Part shown: positions 14,770 through 22,536 of the stretch, piece after piece
How the letters are laid out: every line of letters begins with the position of its first letter
Numbering within the stretch: the stretch's first letter is position 1
Origin: an uncultured Opitutia bacterium
Lineage (GTDB): Bacteria > Verrucomicrobiota > Verrucomicrobiia > Opitutales > Opitutaceae
NCBI GenBank assembly: GCA_937952235.1
Contig: CALFZM010000104.1
Span: forward strand, 1 to 25,496
DNA length: 25,496 nt
Direction: 5' to 3'
Position numbers and translations under genes: made by a program
Notes under the pieces: model-generated
The model's input: the letters and a program-made list of their open reading frames with translations, nothing else
What the model was told of the DNA's origin: nothing
Databases searched by the model: none

Positions 14770-16125
14770 TCAACCGTCCCTGCGCAGCAGGAATGCCGCT
14801 CCTCCGTCGTGGCCTGCGACCCAGGGATGGCTGAGCACGCTGCGCTCGAGGGAGAAGGGTCCGCCCGCCTTGCCGGCGAGGAAAGCGCGGACGACGTGCT
14901 CGTTCTCCTCGGCATCGATGCTGCAGGTCGAATACACGAGCCGTCCGCCCGGCGCCACGAACCGCGCCGCGGCGTGCAAAAGGGAGAGCTGCTGGTCCGG
15001 GTGCTTCCGGAAGTCGCCGGGCTGCAGCCGCCATTTGACGTCCACGCGATGCCGCATCACCCCGGTGTTGGAACACGGGGCGTCGAGCAGAACCGCCGAA
15101 TAGGACTCCGGCAGGCGATGGGCGCGCAGCGCCAGGGCCGGTTGCTGGAGCAGGTCCGCCTGCACGAGTGCGACCTCCACGCCCCGGGTCCGGGACAGGT
15201 TCTCCTTGAGCCGGTCGATCCGGGTGCCGGGCAGGTCGATCGCGACCAGCCGCGTGGACGGGGAGGGGACGGGCTCGTCCGTCACGGGTGGGAGGGCCGC
15301 GGCGACCCGATCGGCGATCAGGAGGCTTTTCCCTCCGGGCGCGGCGCACAGGTCGAGCACGGTGTCGCCCGGCCGTGGCGCGAGCAGGTCCACCGGGATC
15401 AACGTGGACGGATCCTGCAGGTAAACCTGGCCGGCCTTGAGCAACGGCTCCAGTTCCGCCCAATGCCCGGGCGTGACGACGAACATTCCCGGCCAGACCG
15501 TGGGCGAAAGGAAGGCCGGCGGCGTTGCCGCCGCGTCACCCCGCCAGCGGGCATGGACCGGCGCGGGGCGCTGGTTCCACTCCAGGAGCGCGCGGGTGGA
15601 GGCGAGGCCGAACTGGGCGACCCAGTTCTTCACCAGCCACAGCGGGTGGGAAAAATAATGCGCCAGGGCCTCGGGCGGGGCGTCGGGACCGGGCGCGGGT
15701 TGGGCAAGGATGCCGGCGAGCTTGCGCATCACGGCGTTGACGAGCCGGGCTTCGGCCGGGCTGGCGAGCGCCTTCGTCTGCTCCACCGCGTGGTGCACGA
15801 TGCGGGCGGACCGGCCGGAATCCGCATCGAGGGTGGCCTCGATCAGCTCGAAACCCGCGATGCAGAGCACCGCCCGGGTGGAGAAACGAGGCGGGTGCGC
15901 GATCAGGTGGCCGAGGGCCGAGTCGATGCGACCGAAATGCCGGACGACGCCCAGCACCAGGTGCTGGCAGCGCGCCCGATCCGCGCCGGTCAGCGCCCGG
16001 GGCAGGCTGTCGAGCAGGCCGTCGATCCGCTCGCGCTGGTCCAGCCAGCGGGCCACGAGGCGCGCCGCCGCGGGCCAGGGGCCGGGAAGCGGCCCTTCAC
16101 CGGGTGCGGAGTGAGGCGCGTTCAT
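14770..16125 (-). CDS. rsmB: 16S rRNA cytosine-C5 methyltransferase RsmB (Sun/Fmu)
   Basis: RsmB methylates a single cytosine (C967 in E. coli) of 16S rRNA with SAM. The 451-aa protein has an N-terminal NusB-like helical RNA-binding domain (about 15-150; RCQHLVLGVVRHFGRID, LVNAVMRKLAG) and a C-terminal Rossmann methyltransferase domain. That domain shows VYLQDPSTLIPVDLL, the SAM site DLCAAPGGKSLL, and two cysteines typical of RNA m5C enzymes: Cys351 in DAPCSNTG and Cys401 in YSTCSIDAEENE. Two inserts with Pro/Ala-rich sequence (about 160-175 and 290-300) look like linker extensions. The ATG at 16125 follows a strong GAGGAGG site eight bases upstream, the only textbook Shine-Dalgarno noticed in the window. 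It is divergent from the greA-like gene. Confidence 0.93.
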   Translation of the reverse strand: MNAPHSAPGEGPLPGPWPAAARLVARWLDQRERIDGLLDSLPRALTGADRARCQHLVLGVVRHFGRIDSALGHLIAHPPRFSTRAVLCIAGFELIEATLDADSGRSARIVHHAVEQTKALASPAEARLVNAVMRKLAGILAQPAPGPDAPPEALAHYFSHPLWLVKNWVAQFGLASTRALLEWNQRPAPVHARWRGDAAATPPAFLSPTVWPGMFVVTPGHWAELEPLLKAGQVYLQDPSTLIPVDLLAPRPGDTVLDLCAAPGGKSLLIADRVAAALPPVTDEPVPSPSTRLVAIDLPGTRIDRLKENLSRTRGVEVALVQADLLQQPALALRAHRLPESYSAVLLDAPCSNTGVMRHRVDVKWRLQPGDFRKHPDQQLSLLHAAARFVAPGGRLVYSTCSIDAEENEHVVRAFLAGKAGGPFSLERSVLSHPWVAGHDGGAAFLLRRDG

Positions 16126-16140
16126 GCGGACCTCCTCGTG
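16126..16140 (-). promoter_or_regulatory. Strong ribosome binding site of rsmB
   Basis: On the minus strand GAGGAGG ends about five bases before the ATG of rsmB. It is the only near-perfect anti-Shine-Dalgarno match I noticed ahead of a gene here and it fixes the rsmB start. Confidence 0.7.
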
Positions 16141-16238
16141 CGGGACAACGGAGCGGTACGGCGGCTTCTGACACTCGGTTTGACAAGGCTGGGCATTGTC
16201 CGCTCAACTCTCCCGTTCAGGCCCTCACACACGCAATC

Positions 16239-18089
16239 ATGAATTCCGAAGCCGTTTCCGCGCTCATCGCCAAATCTCCGGCCCTCAAGGTGGCCAAGAC
16301 CAAGTTAGAGGCCATGGAGCCGGGTGCGTATGTGGTGCATCGGAGCTGGGGATTCGGGCAGATCAAGAGCTATGACGAGGCGGCGCAGCGGCTGATCATC
16401 GATTTCAAGGGCAAGGCCGGACACGCGATGGATCCGGCCTTTTGCATTTCCACGATGGAGGTGTTGCCGGCCAATCATTTGCTGGTGCGGAAGGAAACCG
16501 AGGCGGCGCAGATCGCCACCCTGGTCGCGGAGAATCCGGTGCAGCTCGTGGTGGAGGCCCTGCACGCCTACCCCAACAACGCCGCCACGGCGATCGAGCT
16601 CGAACTGACCCTCGCCCAGGTCATCGGCGAGGAGAAGTTCAAGAAGTGGTGGGCTGCGGCCAAGAAGGCGGTCGCGAAGGATCCGCGGGTCGCGGTGCCG
16701 GAGAAGAAGACCGAGTGCTTTGTGCTGCGCGAGACGCCGGTGTCCGCGGAAGACGAGATCATCGAACAATTTAACTCCACGCGTTCCGCCCGCCGCCGCA
16801 TCGGCCTGGCGGAGGAGCTGATGGACGCCCTCGGGCGGAAGGACATCAAGACCGACCTTTCGGCCGTGTTGAAGGGCGTGGCCGACGCGGTGAAGGAGTC
16901 CAACCAGCTCGACGCCGCCGAGCGGCTTTACGGTGCGGCGGTCCGGGACGACCTGGCGCGTGCCGTCGGGCAGGAGCCGGCGTTCACGCCGACGCAGGCC
17001 GAGATCATCGCCAACGTCCGGGATCTGCCGGGCATCGCGGAAAAAATCCCGGTCCAGTTCCAGTCGCGCTTCCTGGAACTCATCCAGGAGACGCATCCGA
17101 TCGAGGCGCGCGACGTGCTGTTCAGCCTCCTGAAGATCTCGCAGGGCAAGTTCACCACGGAGTGCATCAACTTCCTGGTCGAGCAAGGCCACGCCGACGA
17201 GCTCGCGGCGACGCTCAAGCGCTGGCAGACGGAGCAGAACCTGCGGGCGCCCGTGCTGCTCTGGATCGTCAAGAACCGGCACTCGAAGAAATTCGCGAAG
17301 CTGCTGAACGACCTGATCACGCCCCGCCTGCTGAGCGCCATCTTCTTCGCGATCGACTACGAGGCGCTGCAGGCCTCGAGCGCGCGGCGGATCCCGCTGG
17401 CGGATATCCTGAGCGAGGATACCGATCTCATCTCCGACCTGCTCTCCACGGCCGACCCGGAGACGGCGCGTGACCTCGCCAACACGCTCATGCTGAACCA
17501 GGGCTTCGAGGAGCTGACGAAGAAGTCGCTGCTCGCCCGCTTCATCAAGATCTTCCCCAAGATCCAGTCCCTGGTCGCCGCCGACGCGGAGAGCAAGGAA
17601 GAGCAGTTGCTCGTTTCGAAGGGCAGCTACGACCGCAAGCGCGAGGAATACGAGCAGATCGTCTCGAAGAAGATCCCGGAGAACTCCAAGGCCATCGCCG
17701 CCGCCCGCGAGCACGGCGACCTGAAGGAGAACTCGGAGTACAAGATGGCGAAGCAGGACCAGCAGGTCCTCATGGCGCAGAAGACCCTGCTCGAGCGCGA
17801 TCTCGGCCGCGCCCGCGTGACGGATTTCAAGGATGCCTCCACCGACCAGGTGAGCGCCGGCACCATCGTGGACGTGCGCAACGAGGCCGGCGGCAACACG
17901 ACGACGTATACGATCCTGGGGGCGTGGGACGGCGATCCGGAGAAGCACATCATCTCGTACAAGACCGCCCTGGGCGCGGCGCTCCTCGGCCGGAAGCAGG
18001 GCGAGAAGGTGCGCGTGAAGCTCGGCGGCGTCGACGAGGATTTCACCATCGTGCGCATCGCGCGCTTCGCCGACTCCGCCGGCACCTGA
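16239..18089 (+). CDS. greA: GreA-type transcription elongation factor with long N-terminal extension
   Basis: Gre factors enter the secondary channel of RNA polymerase and stimulate cleavage of backtracked RNA. The C-terminal 160 residues (about 455-616) are GreA-like. A coiled coil holds the tip motif HGDLKENSEYKMAKQDQ, with Asp494 and Glu497 in the place of the catalytic acidic pair. A globular domain follows (GTIVDVRNEAGG, YTILGAWDGDPEKHIISYKTALGAALLGRKQGE). About 455 residues precede it: first a small beta-rich module (AYVVHRSWGFGQIKSYD, about 25-85) reminiscent of CarD/Tudor polymerase-binding domains, then a long helical region. Standard GreA is about 158 aa; chlamydial GreA is known to be about 715 aa, so the extension fits the PVC superphylum. 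I chose the ATG at 16239 (616 aa); upstream residues look like untranslated leader. No Shine-Dalgarno is clear. Confidence 0.88.
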   Translation: MNSEAVSALIAKSPALKVAKTKLEAMEPGAYVVHRSWGFGQIKSYDEAAQRLIIDFKGKAGHAMDPAFCISTMEVLPANHLLVRKETEAAQIATLVAENPVQLVVEALHAYPNNAATAIELELTLAQVIGEEKFKKWWAAAKKAVAKDPRVAVPEKKTECFVLRETPVSAEDEIIEQFNSTRSARRRIGLAEELMDALGRKDIKTDLSAVLKGVADAVKESNQLDAAERLYGAAVRDDLARAVGQEPAFTPTQAEIIANVRDLPGIAEKIPVQFQSRFLELIQETHPIEARDVLFSLLKISQGKFTTECINFLVEQGHADELAATLKRWQTEQNLRAPVLLWIVKNRHSKKFAKLLNDLITPRLLSAIFFAIDYEALQASSARRIPLADILSEDTDLISDLLSTADPETARDLANTLMLNQGFEELTKKSLLARFIKIFPKIQSLVAADAESKEEQLLVSKGSYDRKREEYEQIVSKKIPENSKAIAAAREHGDLKENSEYKMAKQDQQVLMAQKTLLERDLGRARVTDFKDASTDQVSAGTIVDVRNEAGGNTTTYTILGAWDGDPEKHIISYKTALGAALLGRKQGEKVRVKLGGVDEDFTIVRIARFADSAGT

Positions 18090-18147
18090 GCGCCCGGCGA
18101 TCCCACCGGTTGCCTTCGCCACGCCGGAACGAAAGCGCCAGCGCCGC

Positions 18148-19086
18148 GTGGAAACCTCCTGGGACGTCCTCAAGATCCTCTCCGACCCCACCCGGGTCCG
18201 GCTGCTCGCGCTCACGCAACGCGAGGAACTCTCCGTCGCGGAGCTGCAGGAGATCCTTGGGATGGGGCAGTCGCGCATCTCCTCGCAACTGGCGCTGCTG
18301 CGAACGGTGAACTTCGTCACGGACCGCCGCGAGGGGAAGAATGCCTTCTACTCGTTCCGGACCACCCTGCCACCGCGGACCCTGGCGTTGATCCGTGCGG
18401 CCCTCGAGGCGGTGGCGGAACTGCCGTCGATGGCCGAGGATCGCGAGAACCTCGAGCGGATCCTGCAGAAGCGGCGCCGCTCCCAGGAACAGTATTTCAA
18501 CCTGATCGCCGGCCGGCTGGGAAAGAACTACTGCCCGGGGCGCTCCTGGGAGGCGATCGGACACCTCGCACTCCGCATCGCGCCGCCCATCGACATCGCG
18601 GACCTCGGGGCGGGCGAGGGCATGATCTCGCAGCTCCTCGCCTACCGCGCCCGGCAGGTCTGGTGCATCGACAACTCTCCCCGCATGGTGGAGGTCGGCA
18701 GCGCGCTCGCCCGGAAGAACGGGCTCGCCAACCTGGCCTACAAGCTCGGTGACATCGAGCAGGTGCCGCTGCCCGACCGCTCGGTCGACCTCGCGATCCT
18801 CAGCCAGGCGCTGCACCATGCGCAGCACCCGCAGTCGGCGGTCGACGAGGCCGCGAGAATCCTGCGGCCCGGCGGCCAGATCCTCGTGCTCGACCTCAAC
18901 GAGCACACGTTCGAGAAAGCGCGCGAGCTCTACGCCGACGTGTGGCTGGGGTTCAAGGAAAGCGTGCTCCAGGGCTTCCTGAAGAAAGCCGGGTTCGCCA
19001 AGGTCGAAGTCGTGGCCGTGGCGCGCGAGGAGGTGGAGCCCTATTTCGAGACGCTGCTCGCCAGCGGGATCAAGCCGGCGCGCTGA
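18148..19086 (+). CDS. ArsR-family HTH regulator fused to SAM-dependent methyltransferase domain
   Basis: The first roughly 75 residues of this 312-aa protein form an ArsR-type winged helix (ILSDPTRVRLLAL, LSVAELQEILGMGQSRISSQLALL, then a wing with DRREGKNAFYSFR). A linker helix leads to a class I methyltransferase fold from about 145: the SAM site IADLGAGEGMISQLLA, an acidic end of strand 2 in CIDNSPRM, GDIEQVPLPDRSVDLAILSQALHHAQHP, and ILRPGGQILVLDLNEH. This two-domain layout is known from regulators of methionine/SAM-cycle genes such as SahR, where the domain is thought to sense SAM or S-adenosylhomocysteine. None of those target genes is next to it, so this role is inference. No metal-binding Cys cluster of classical ArsR is seen. 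The start is a GTG, 58 bases after the greA-like gene; the two may be co-transcribed. Confidence 0.88.
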   Translation: METSWDVLKILSDPTRVRLLALTQREELSVAELQEILGMGQSRISSQLALLRTVNFVTDRREGKNAFYSFRTTLPPRTLALIRAALEAVAELPSMAEDRENLERILQKRRRSQEQYFNLIAGRLGKNYCPGRSWEAIGHLALRIAPPIDIADLGAGEGMISQLLAYRARQVWCIDNSPRMVEVGSALARKNGLANLAYKLGDIEQVPLPDRSVDLAILSQALHHAQHPQSAVDEAARILRPGGQILVLDLNEHTFEKARELYADVWLGFKESVLQGFLKKAGFAKVEVVAVAREEVEPYFETLLASGIKPAR

Positions 19087-19115
19087 GCCGGGATTGGGCG
19101 GCTGGCCGTCGACTC

Positions 19116-19216
19116 ACCGCCGAAAACGACCGCACTGAAAGGTGGAGCAGCTTGTCCTCAAGCTGCTGCGGCCGGATCCGCCGAACGTCAGCCGCCTGGG
19201 GACCGGCGGCTCCACC
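19116..19216 (+). repeat. Dispersed double-hairpin repeat, copy 3 (best preserved)
   Basis: The element opens with a CGCCGAAAACGACCGCACTG flank, then GGTGGAG. Hairpin 1 has arms AGCAGCTTG and CAAGCTGCT around TCCT (19146-19167). A GCGGCCGGATCCGCCGAACG linker, itself partly palindromic, leads to hairpin 2 with arms AGCCGCCTG and CCGGCGGCT around GGGA (19190-19211), then CTCCACC. The two outer borders GGTGGAGC and GCTCCACC are inverted repeats. It lies between two convergent genes. Confidence 0.85.
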
Positions 19217-19226
19217 TGGCGGGCGG

Positions 19227-20894
19227 CTACTCGACGGGCAGGAACTGCACGGCGTCCGCGATCACGTATTTCCCGTCGGTGCCCTCGGTGCCAATACGCA
19301 CCGTGCCCTCGCGCCCCGCGTTGAACCGGAACGTCCCGAGCGAACGCCACAGCCGCGCATGGGGAGGCTCCTGCTGCTGGTCGATGCGCACGGTGGTCTC
19401 GCCGCCGGCGTGCCGGATCGTGACCGGCGTGTTCGGCGCGCGGCGAACGTTGTAGCAGTGCGACACCCGCACTTCGTACCGCCCGGCGCGGGGCAGGTCC
19501 GGCCGGTAGATCGCCGCGCTCGCGCCCTTGCCGATGCGCCGGTCATGGAGGTATCCGGCACCGACATACGGCGGAGTGTGGGTCGAGTACTGCCACGTGC
19601 CCTGCAGTTCCGCGGCGGTGTCGTCGAGGACGATGCCCGGCAGCCGCGCGACGTCGCCGACGATGAACGGAACGAGCTCGGTCCGGTCCACCGCGCCGGG
19701 CGGGTGCTCGTTGGCCAGCGCCGCCGGATGACCGGGCTGCGGCGAGCCGGTGCGAAGCGTGAACCGGCCGGCCACGGTGTTCCACGAGTCGTTGGTATTC
19801 TTGCCGGTGAAAACGAGGGTGAACGCCGGCCCCTCCGGCGGCAGCCACTTGGTGGGGAAGTTCCAGTAGAAGGTCGACGTTTCCACGTGCCCCGCGCCCC
19901 ACGCCTCGTCGTACGCGGCGGTCGTCCACGGACCCCAGGGCTCCGGCGCGTCGAACAACCCGAACCGGCCGGCGTGGGTTTCCGAATGCTCGGTGGCGAG
20001 CAGGTAACGGCGGAGGCCCGGATGGTGCACGACGCTGAGGTTCCAGCCGACACCCTGCGCATCGGTGAATACCGGCTGTTTGCGCCCGAGGTCGTGCGTC
20101 CACCCCGGGGTGCCGTCCGGCGCGGTGCCCGCGAAGAACTCGTAGCCGCCGCGCTCGAGCACGGCGTCGCGCGGGCAGCGCGCGAGGTAGACGCGGCCCG
20201 GCCGGTGCACGTCGAAGGTGTGCGCGGTCGTGCGCGTGGCGCGGTCCGGACCCCACGTGGGCGCGATGAAGTAGCTGTAGACGTAGCCATCGCGCGCCCC
20301 GGCGTACCCGCGTCCGAACTGGAGGAACGTCGGCACGGTGAGCCCGTCGGCGAACGTGAAGCTCCAGTCCGCGCGATGCCAGGTGCGGCCGTGATCGGTC
20401 GACCACGCCAGGCGGCTCTCCGCGAGGTGCGGGTTGGGCTGCGGCGCCACCCACAGGTACAGCGTATCGCCCACCGCCAGGATGCCATAGCTCTTGCCGC
20501 CGAACTGCGCGGGCGCGGCGGGTTCGTGGCCGCCCCAGAGATTGTGGCCGGTGTAGCGGGTGGCCTCGCCTTCGATGCGCGCGACGCCCAGGAGGACGCG
20601 GCCGCGGCTGTTGGTGCCGCCGAAGCCGCCGCCGTCGCCCCACGCGGAGTAGAGATGTCCGTCGGCCGCCCAGGTGGTGGGCCAGTTGTCGCTGCCGGGC
20701 GCCAGTCGGCGGTGGGTCGGCCAGTCGTACGCCAGCCCGGCGATGACCGGGCTGGGCGGGTAGGGTGGGGCGGACTCCGCGCCGGCGGCCAACCCGGGCG
20801 GCGCGAGCAGCGCGAGCAGCCGGGCGACGAGGCGAAACCCGTACGGCCTGGCACGGGGCGCCACGGACGCTTCCGCCGCAGCCGGCGCCCTCAT
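19227..20894 (-). CDS. Secreted DUF4185-like protein with golvesin-type C-terminal domain
   Basis: The 555-aa product begins with a basic N-terminus and hydrophobic segment (about 20-40, ending LAAGAES), consistent with export. The main domain (about 45-400) resembles DUF4185/sialidase-like beta-propellers: GSDNWPTTWAADGHLYSAWGDGGGFGG, SRLAWSTDHGRTWHRADW (an Asp-box-like SxDxGxTW), and repeated Trp/Gly-rich strands. The last roughly 135 residues look like the golvesin/xanthan-lyase C-terminal domain: DLPRAGRYEVRVSHCYNVRR, PVTIRHAGGETTVRIDQQ, LGTFRFNAGREGTVRI, DGKYVIADAVQFLP. Such a pair suggests a carbohydrate-active or glycan-binding secreted protein. Its ATG overlaps the sulfatase stop by four bases, so the two are translationally coupled. 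Reaction and substrate are not known; the family call for the first domain is moderate. Confidence 0.8.
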   Translation of the reverse strand: MRAPAAAEASVAPRARPYGFRLVARLLALLAPPGLAAGAESAPPYPPSPVIAGLAYDWPTHRRLAPGSDNWPTTWAADGHLYSAWGDGGGFGGTNSRGRVLLGVARIEGEATRYTGHNLWGGHEPAAPAQFGGKSYGILAVGDTLYLWVAPQPNPHLAESRLAWSTDHGRTWHRADWSFTFADGLTVPTFLQFGRGYAGARDGYVYSYFIAPTWGPDRATRTTAHTFDVHRPGRVYLARCPRDAVLERGGYEFFAGTAPDGTPGWTHDLGRKQPVFTDAQGVGWNLSVVHHPGLRRYLLATEHSETHAGRFGLFDAPEPWGPWTTAAYDEAWGAGHVETSTFYWNFPTKWLPPEGPAFTLVFTGKNTNDSWNTVAGRFTLRTGSPQPGHPAALANEHPPGAVDRTELVPFIVGDVARLPGIVLDDTAAELQGTWQYSTHTPPYVGAGYLHDRRIGKGASAAIYRPDLPRAGRYEVRVSHCYNVRRAPNTPVTIRHAGGETTVRIDQQQEPPHARLWRSLGTFRFNAGREGTVRIGTEGTDGKYVIADAVQFLPVE

Positions 20895-22414
20895 GGGCGG
20901 GTGAGCAGCGGCATCCAGAGCCCTTCGCTCACCGCCGGCGCGCGGCCTGATGCGGGAAACGTGGATTTCACGGCGCTGCGCAGGTCGCGCGAGAGCGAGG
21001 CCACGGTGGCGGCGTGGGCGGGCAGGCTGGCCAGGTTGGTCAACTCCTGCGGGTCCGTGGTGTAGTCGTAGAGCTCGCGGCCGTGCTCGCCCTCGCCCCA
21101 TTCGGTGTAGCGGTAGCGCTCGGTGCGGAGGCTGTAGCCGGCGAAACGGGCCCCGCCGGCCTTCTTCTTGCCGCCGCCACCGCCGCCGCCCCGCATCACC
21201 TGCGTCAGCGCCCAGCCGCGGCCGCGGGCGGTGACGTCGCGCAGGATCGGGACGAGGCTCTGGCCCTGCAGGTTGGCCGGGGCCGGCACGCCGGCCAGCT
21301 CCGCCAGGGTGGGATAGAGGTCGAGATGGCTGACCGGCGTCGCCGCCGCGGTGCCTGCGCGGCTCACGCCCGGCGCGACGACCAGCAGCGGCACGCGCGC
21401 GCTGTTCTCGAACAGGCTCTGCTTCTGCCACAGCCCGTGCTCGCCGGTATGGTAGCCGTGGTCGCTCGTGAAGACGATCACGGTGTTGTCCGCCAGCCCC
21501 AGCCGGTCGAGCGCCCCGATCACCCGCCCGACCTGGGCATCCATGAAGCTGATACTGGCATAGTAGGCCTGCAGGGCCTCGCGGCGGAGGTCGTCCGTGA
21601 GCCGGTTCTGCTCGTTCTTGTAGCTCATGAGGGCCGCCGCGGGCATGTCGGCCTGGTCCTCCTTCACGCCCTGGACCACGCGCATGCGCTCGCGCGGGTA
21701 CAGGCCGAAGTAGGGGTTCTGCGGGGCGACGTACGGCGTGTGCGGCCGAAAGAAGCCGACCGCGAGGAAGAAAGGCCGCTCCTTCTGCCGCGCGCAGCGC
21801 TCGAGCACCCATTCGGCATCGGCCGCGATCTTGCCGTCCGTGTGCTCGGCGTCGCCTTTCGGCGAGGCGTACCAGCTCAGCGTGCCGCCAAACTGGCCTG
21901 GCGTGAGGCTGTGGATCTTCGGGTGTTCCTCGAGCCGGTCGACGCCCGCCGGGTTCAGCTCCAGCTCCCACGACGCCGGGTCGTCGTGCCCGTCGGTGCC
22001 GATCGAGTTGGGGACGCCGTAGTGGTACAACTTGCCGATCCGGCCGACGAAGTAGCCCGCGTGCCGGAACGCCTGCGGCAGGCTCACCTGGTCGGGGATC
22101 GTCTGCCGGAAGATCTGGGAATTGGCGACGATGCCGGTGCTGTTCGGGTACAGCCCGGTGAGCATCGAATTGCGGCTCGGGCCGCAGAGCGGGTAGGTGC
22201 AGTATGCCCGCTCGAACCGCACCCCGCGCGCGGCGAGCCGGTCCAGGTTCGGCGTGCGCGCGACGGGATCGCCGTACGTGCCGAGCAGGTTGGCGAGATC
22301 GTCCGAGATGATGAAGAGGACGTTGCGCCGCGGCGTGGCGGCGGACAGCGCGCTGGAGGCGAGCAGGAGCAGGACGAGCGACGACAGCAGTCGGGGCAGG
22401 CAGCGGGGGTGCAT
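20891..22414 (-). CDS. Secreted sulfatase, iduronate-2-sulfatase-like
   Basis: This 507-aa type I sulfatase hydrolyses a sulfate ester, probably on a polysaccharide, in the periplasm or outside the cell. A signal peptide covers about residues 1-25 (LLSSLVLLLLASSALSA). Metal-binding Asp38/Asp39 lie in NVLFIISDDLA. Cys77 in CGPSR is the residue converted to formylglycine. Other motifs are RIGKLYHYG, a GFFRPHTPYVAPQNPY segment typical of iduronate-2-sulfatase relatives, and FTSDHGYHTGEHGLWQK with further metal and sulfate ligands. A Gly7-Lys3 run (about 408-417) interrupts the C-terminal domain. The ATG at 22414 directly begins the signal peptide; thirteen extra codons upstream are possible. No maturase gene is in the window, so activation must come from elsewhere. 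Divergent from the DUF1080 gene by 122 bases. Confidence 0.92.
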   Translation of the reverse strand: MHPRCLPRLLSSLVLLLLASSALSAATPRRNVLFIISDDLANLLGTYGDPVARTPNLDRLAARGVRFERAYCTYPLCGPSRNSMLTGLYPNSTGIVANSQIFRQTIPDQVSLPQAFRHAGYFVGRIGKLYHYGVPNSIGTDGHDDPASWELELNPAGVDRLEEHPKIHSLTPGQFGGTLSWYASPKGDAEHTDGKIAADAEWVLERCARQKERPFFLAVGFFRPHTPYVAPQNPYFGLYPRERMRVVQGVKEDQADMPAAALMSYKNEQNRLTDDLRREALQAYYASISFMDAQVGRVIGALDRLGLADNTVIVFTSDHGYHTGEHGLWQKQSLFENSARVPLLVVAPGVSRAGTAAATPVSHLDLYPTLAELAGVPAPANLQGQSLVPILRDVTARGRGWALTQVMRGGGGGGGKKKAGGARFAGYSLRTERYRYTEWGEGEHGRELYDYTTDPQELTNLASLPAHAATVASLSRDLRSAVKSTFPASGRAPAVSEGLWMPLLTRP

Positions 22415-22536
22415 GCGGGCGGTATAGCGATGTCGCCGGCGAGGGCACGCCAAACTTCACCGCGCCCGGTGCGCGTGGCGGCCCCGCTCGCGGCTCGCAG
22501 GTTGCGTCCCGCCGGCATCGCGACACGCTGTCCGGC
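22415..22536. promoter_or_regulatory. Divergent region between the sulfatase and DUF1080 genes
   Basis: This 122-base spacer separates the starts of the two divergent members of the sulfatase cluster and is the natural site for a shared regulator. I see no strong palindrome or sigma-70 promoter. A TATACC on the minus strand lies too near the ATG to be a normal -10 box. Confidence 0.3.

Noticed and set aside
22415..22460. Possible promoter (TTGGCG and TATACC) for the sulfatase gene.
   Set aside because: The spacing is about 21 bases and the -10-like box is only a few bases from the ATG, so it does not fit a sigma-70 promoter.
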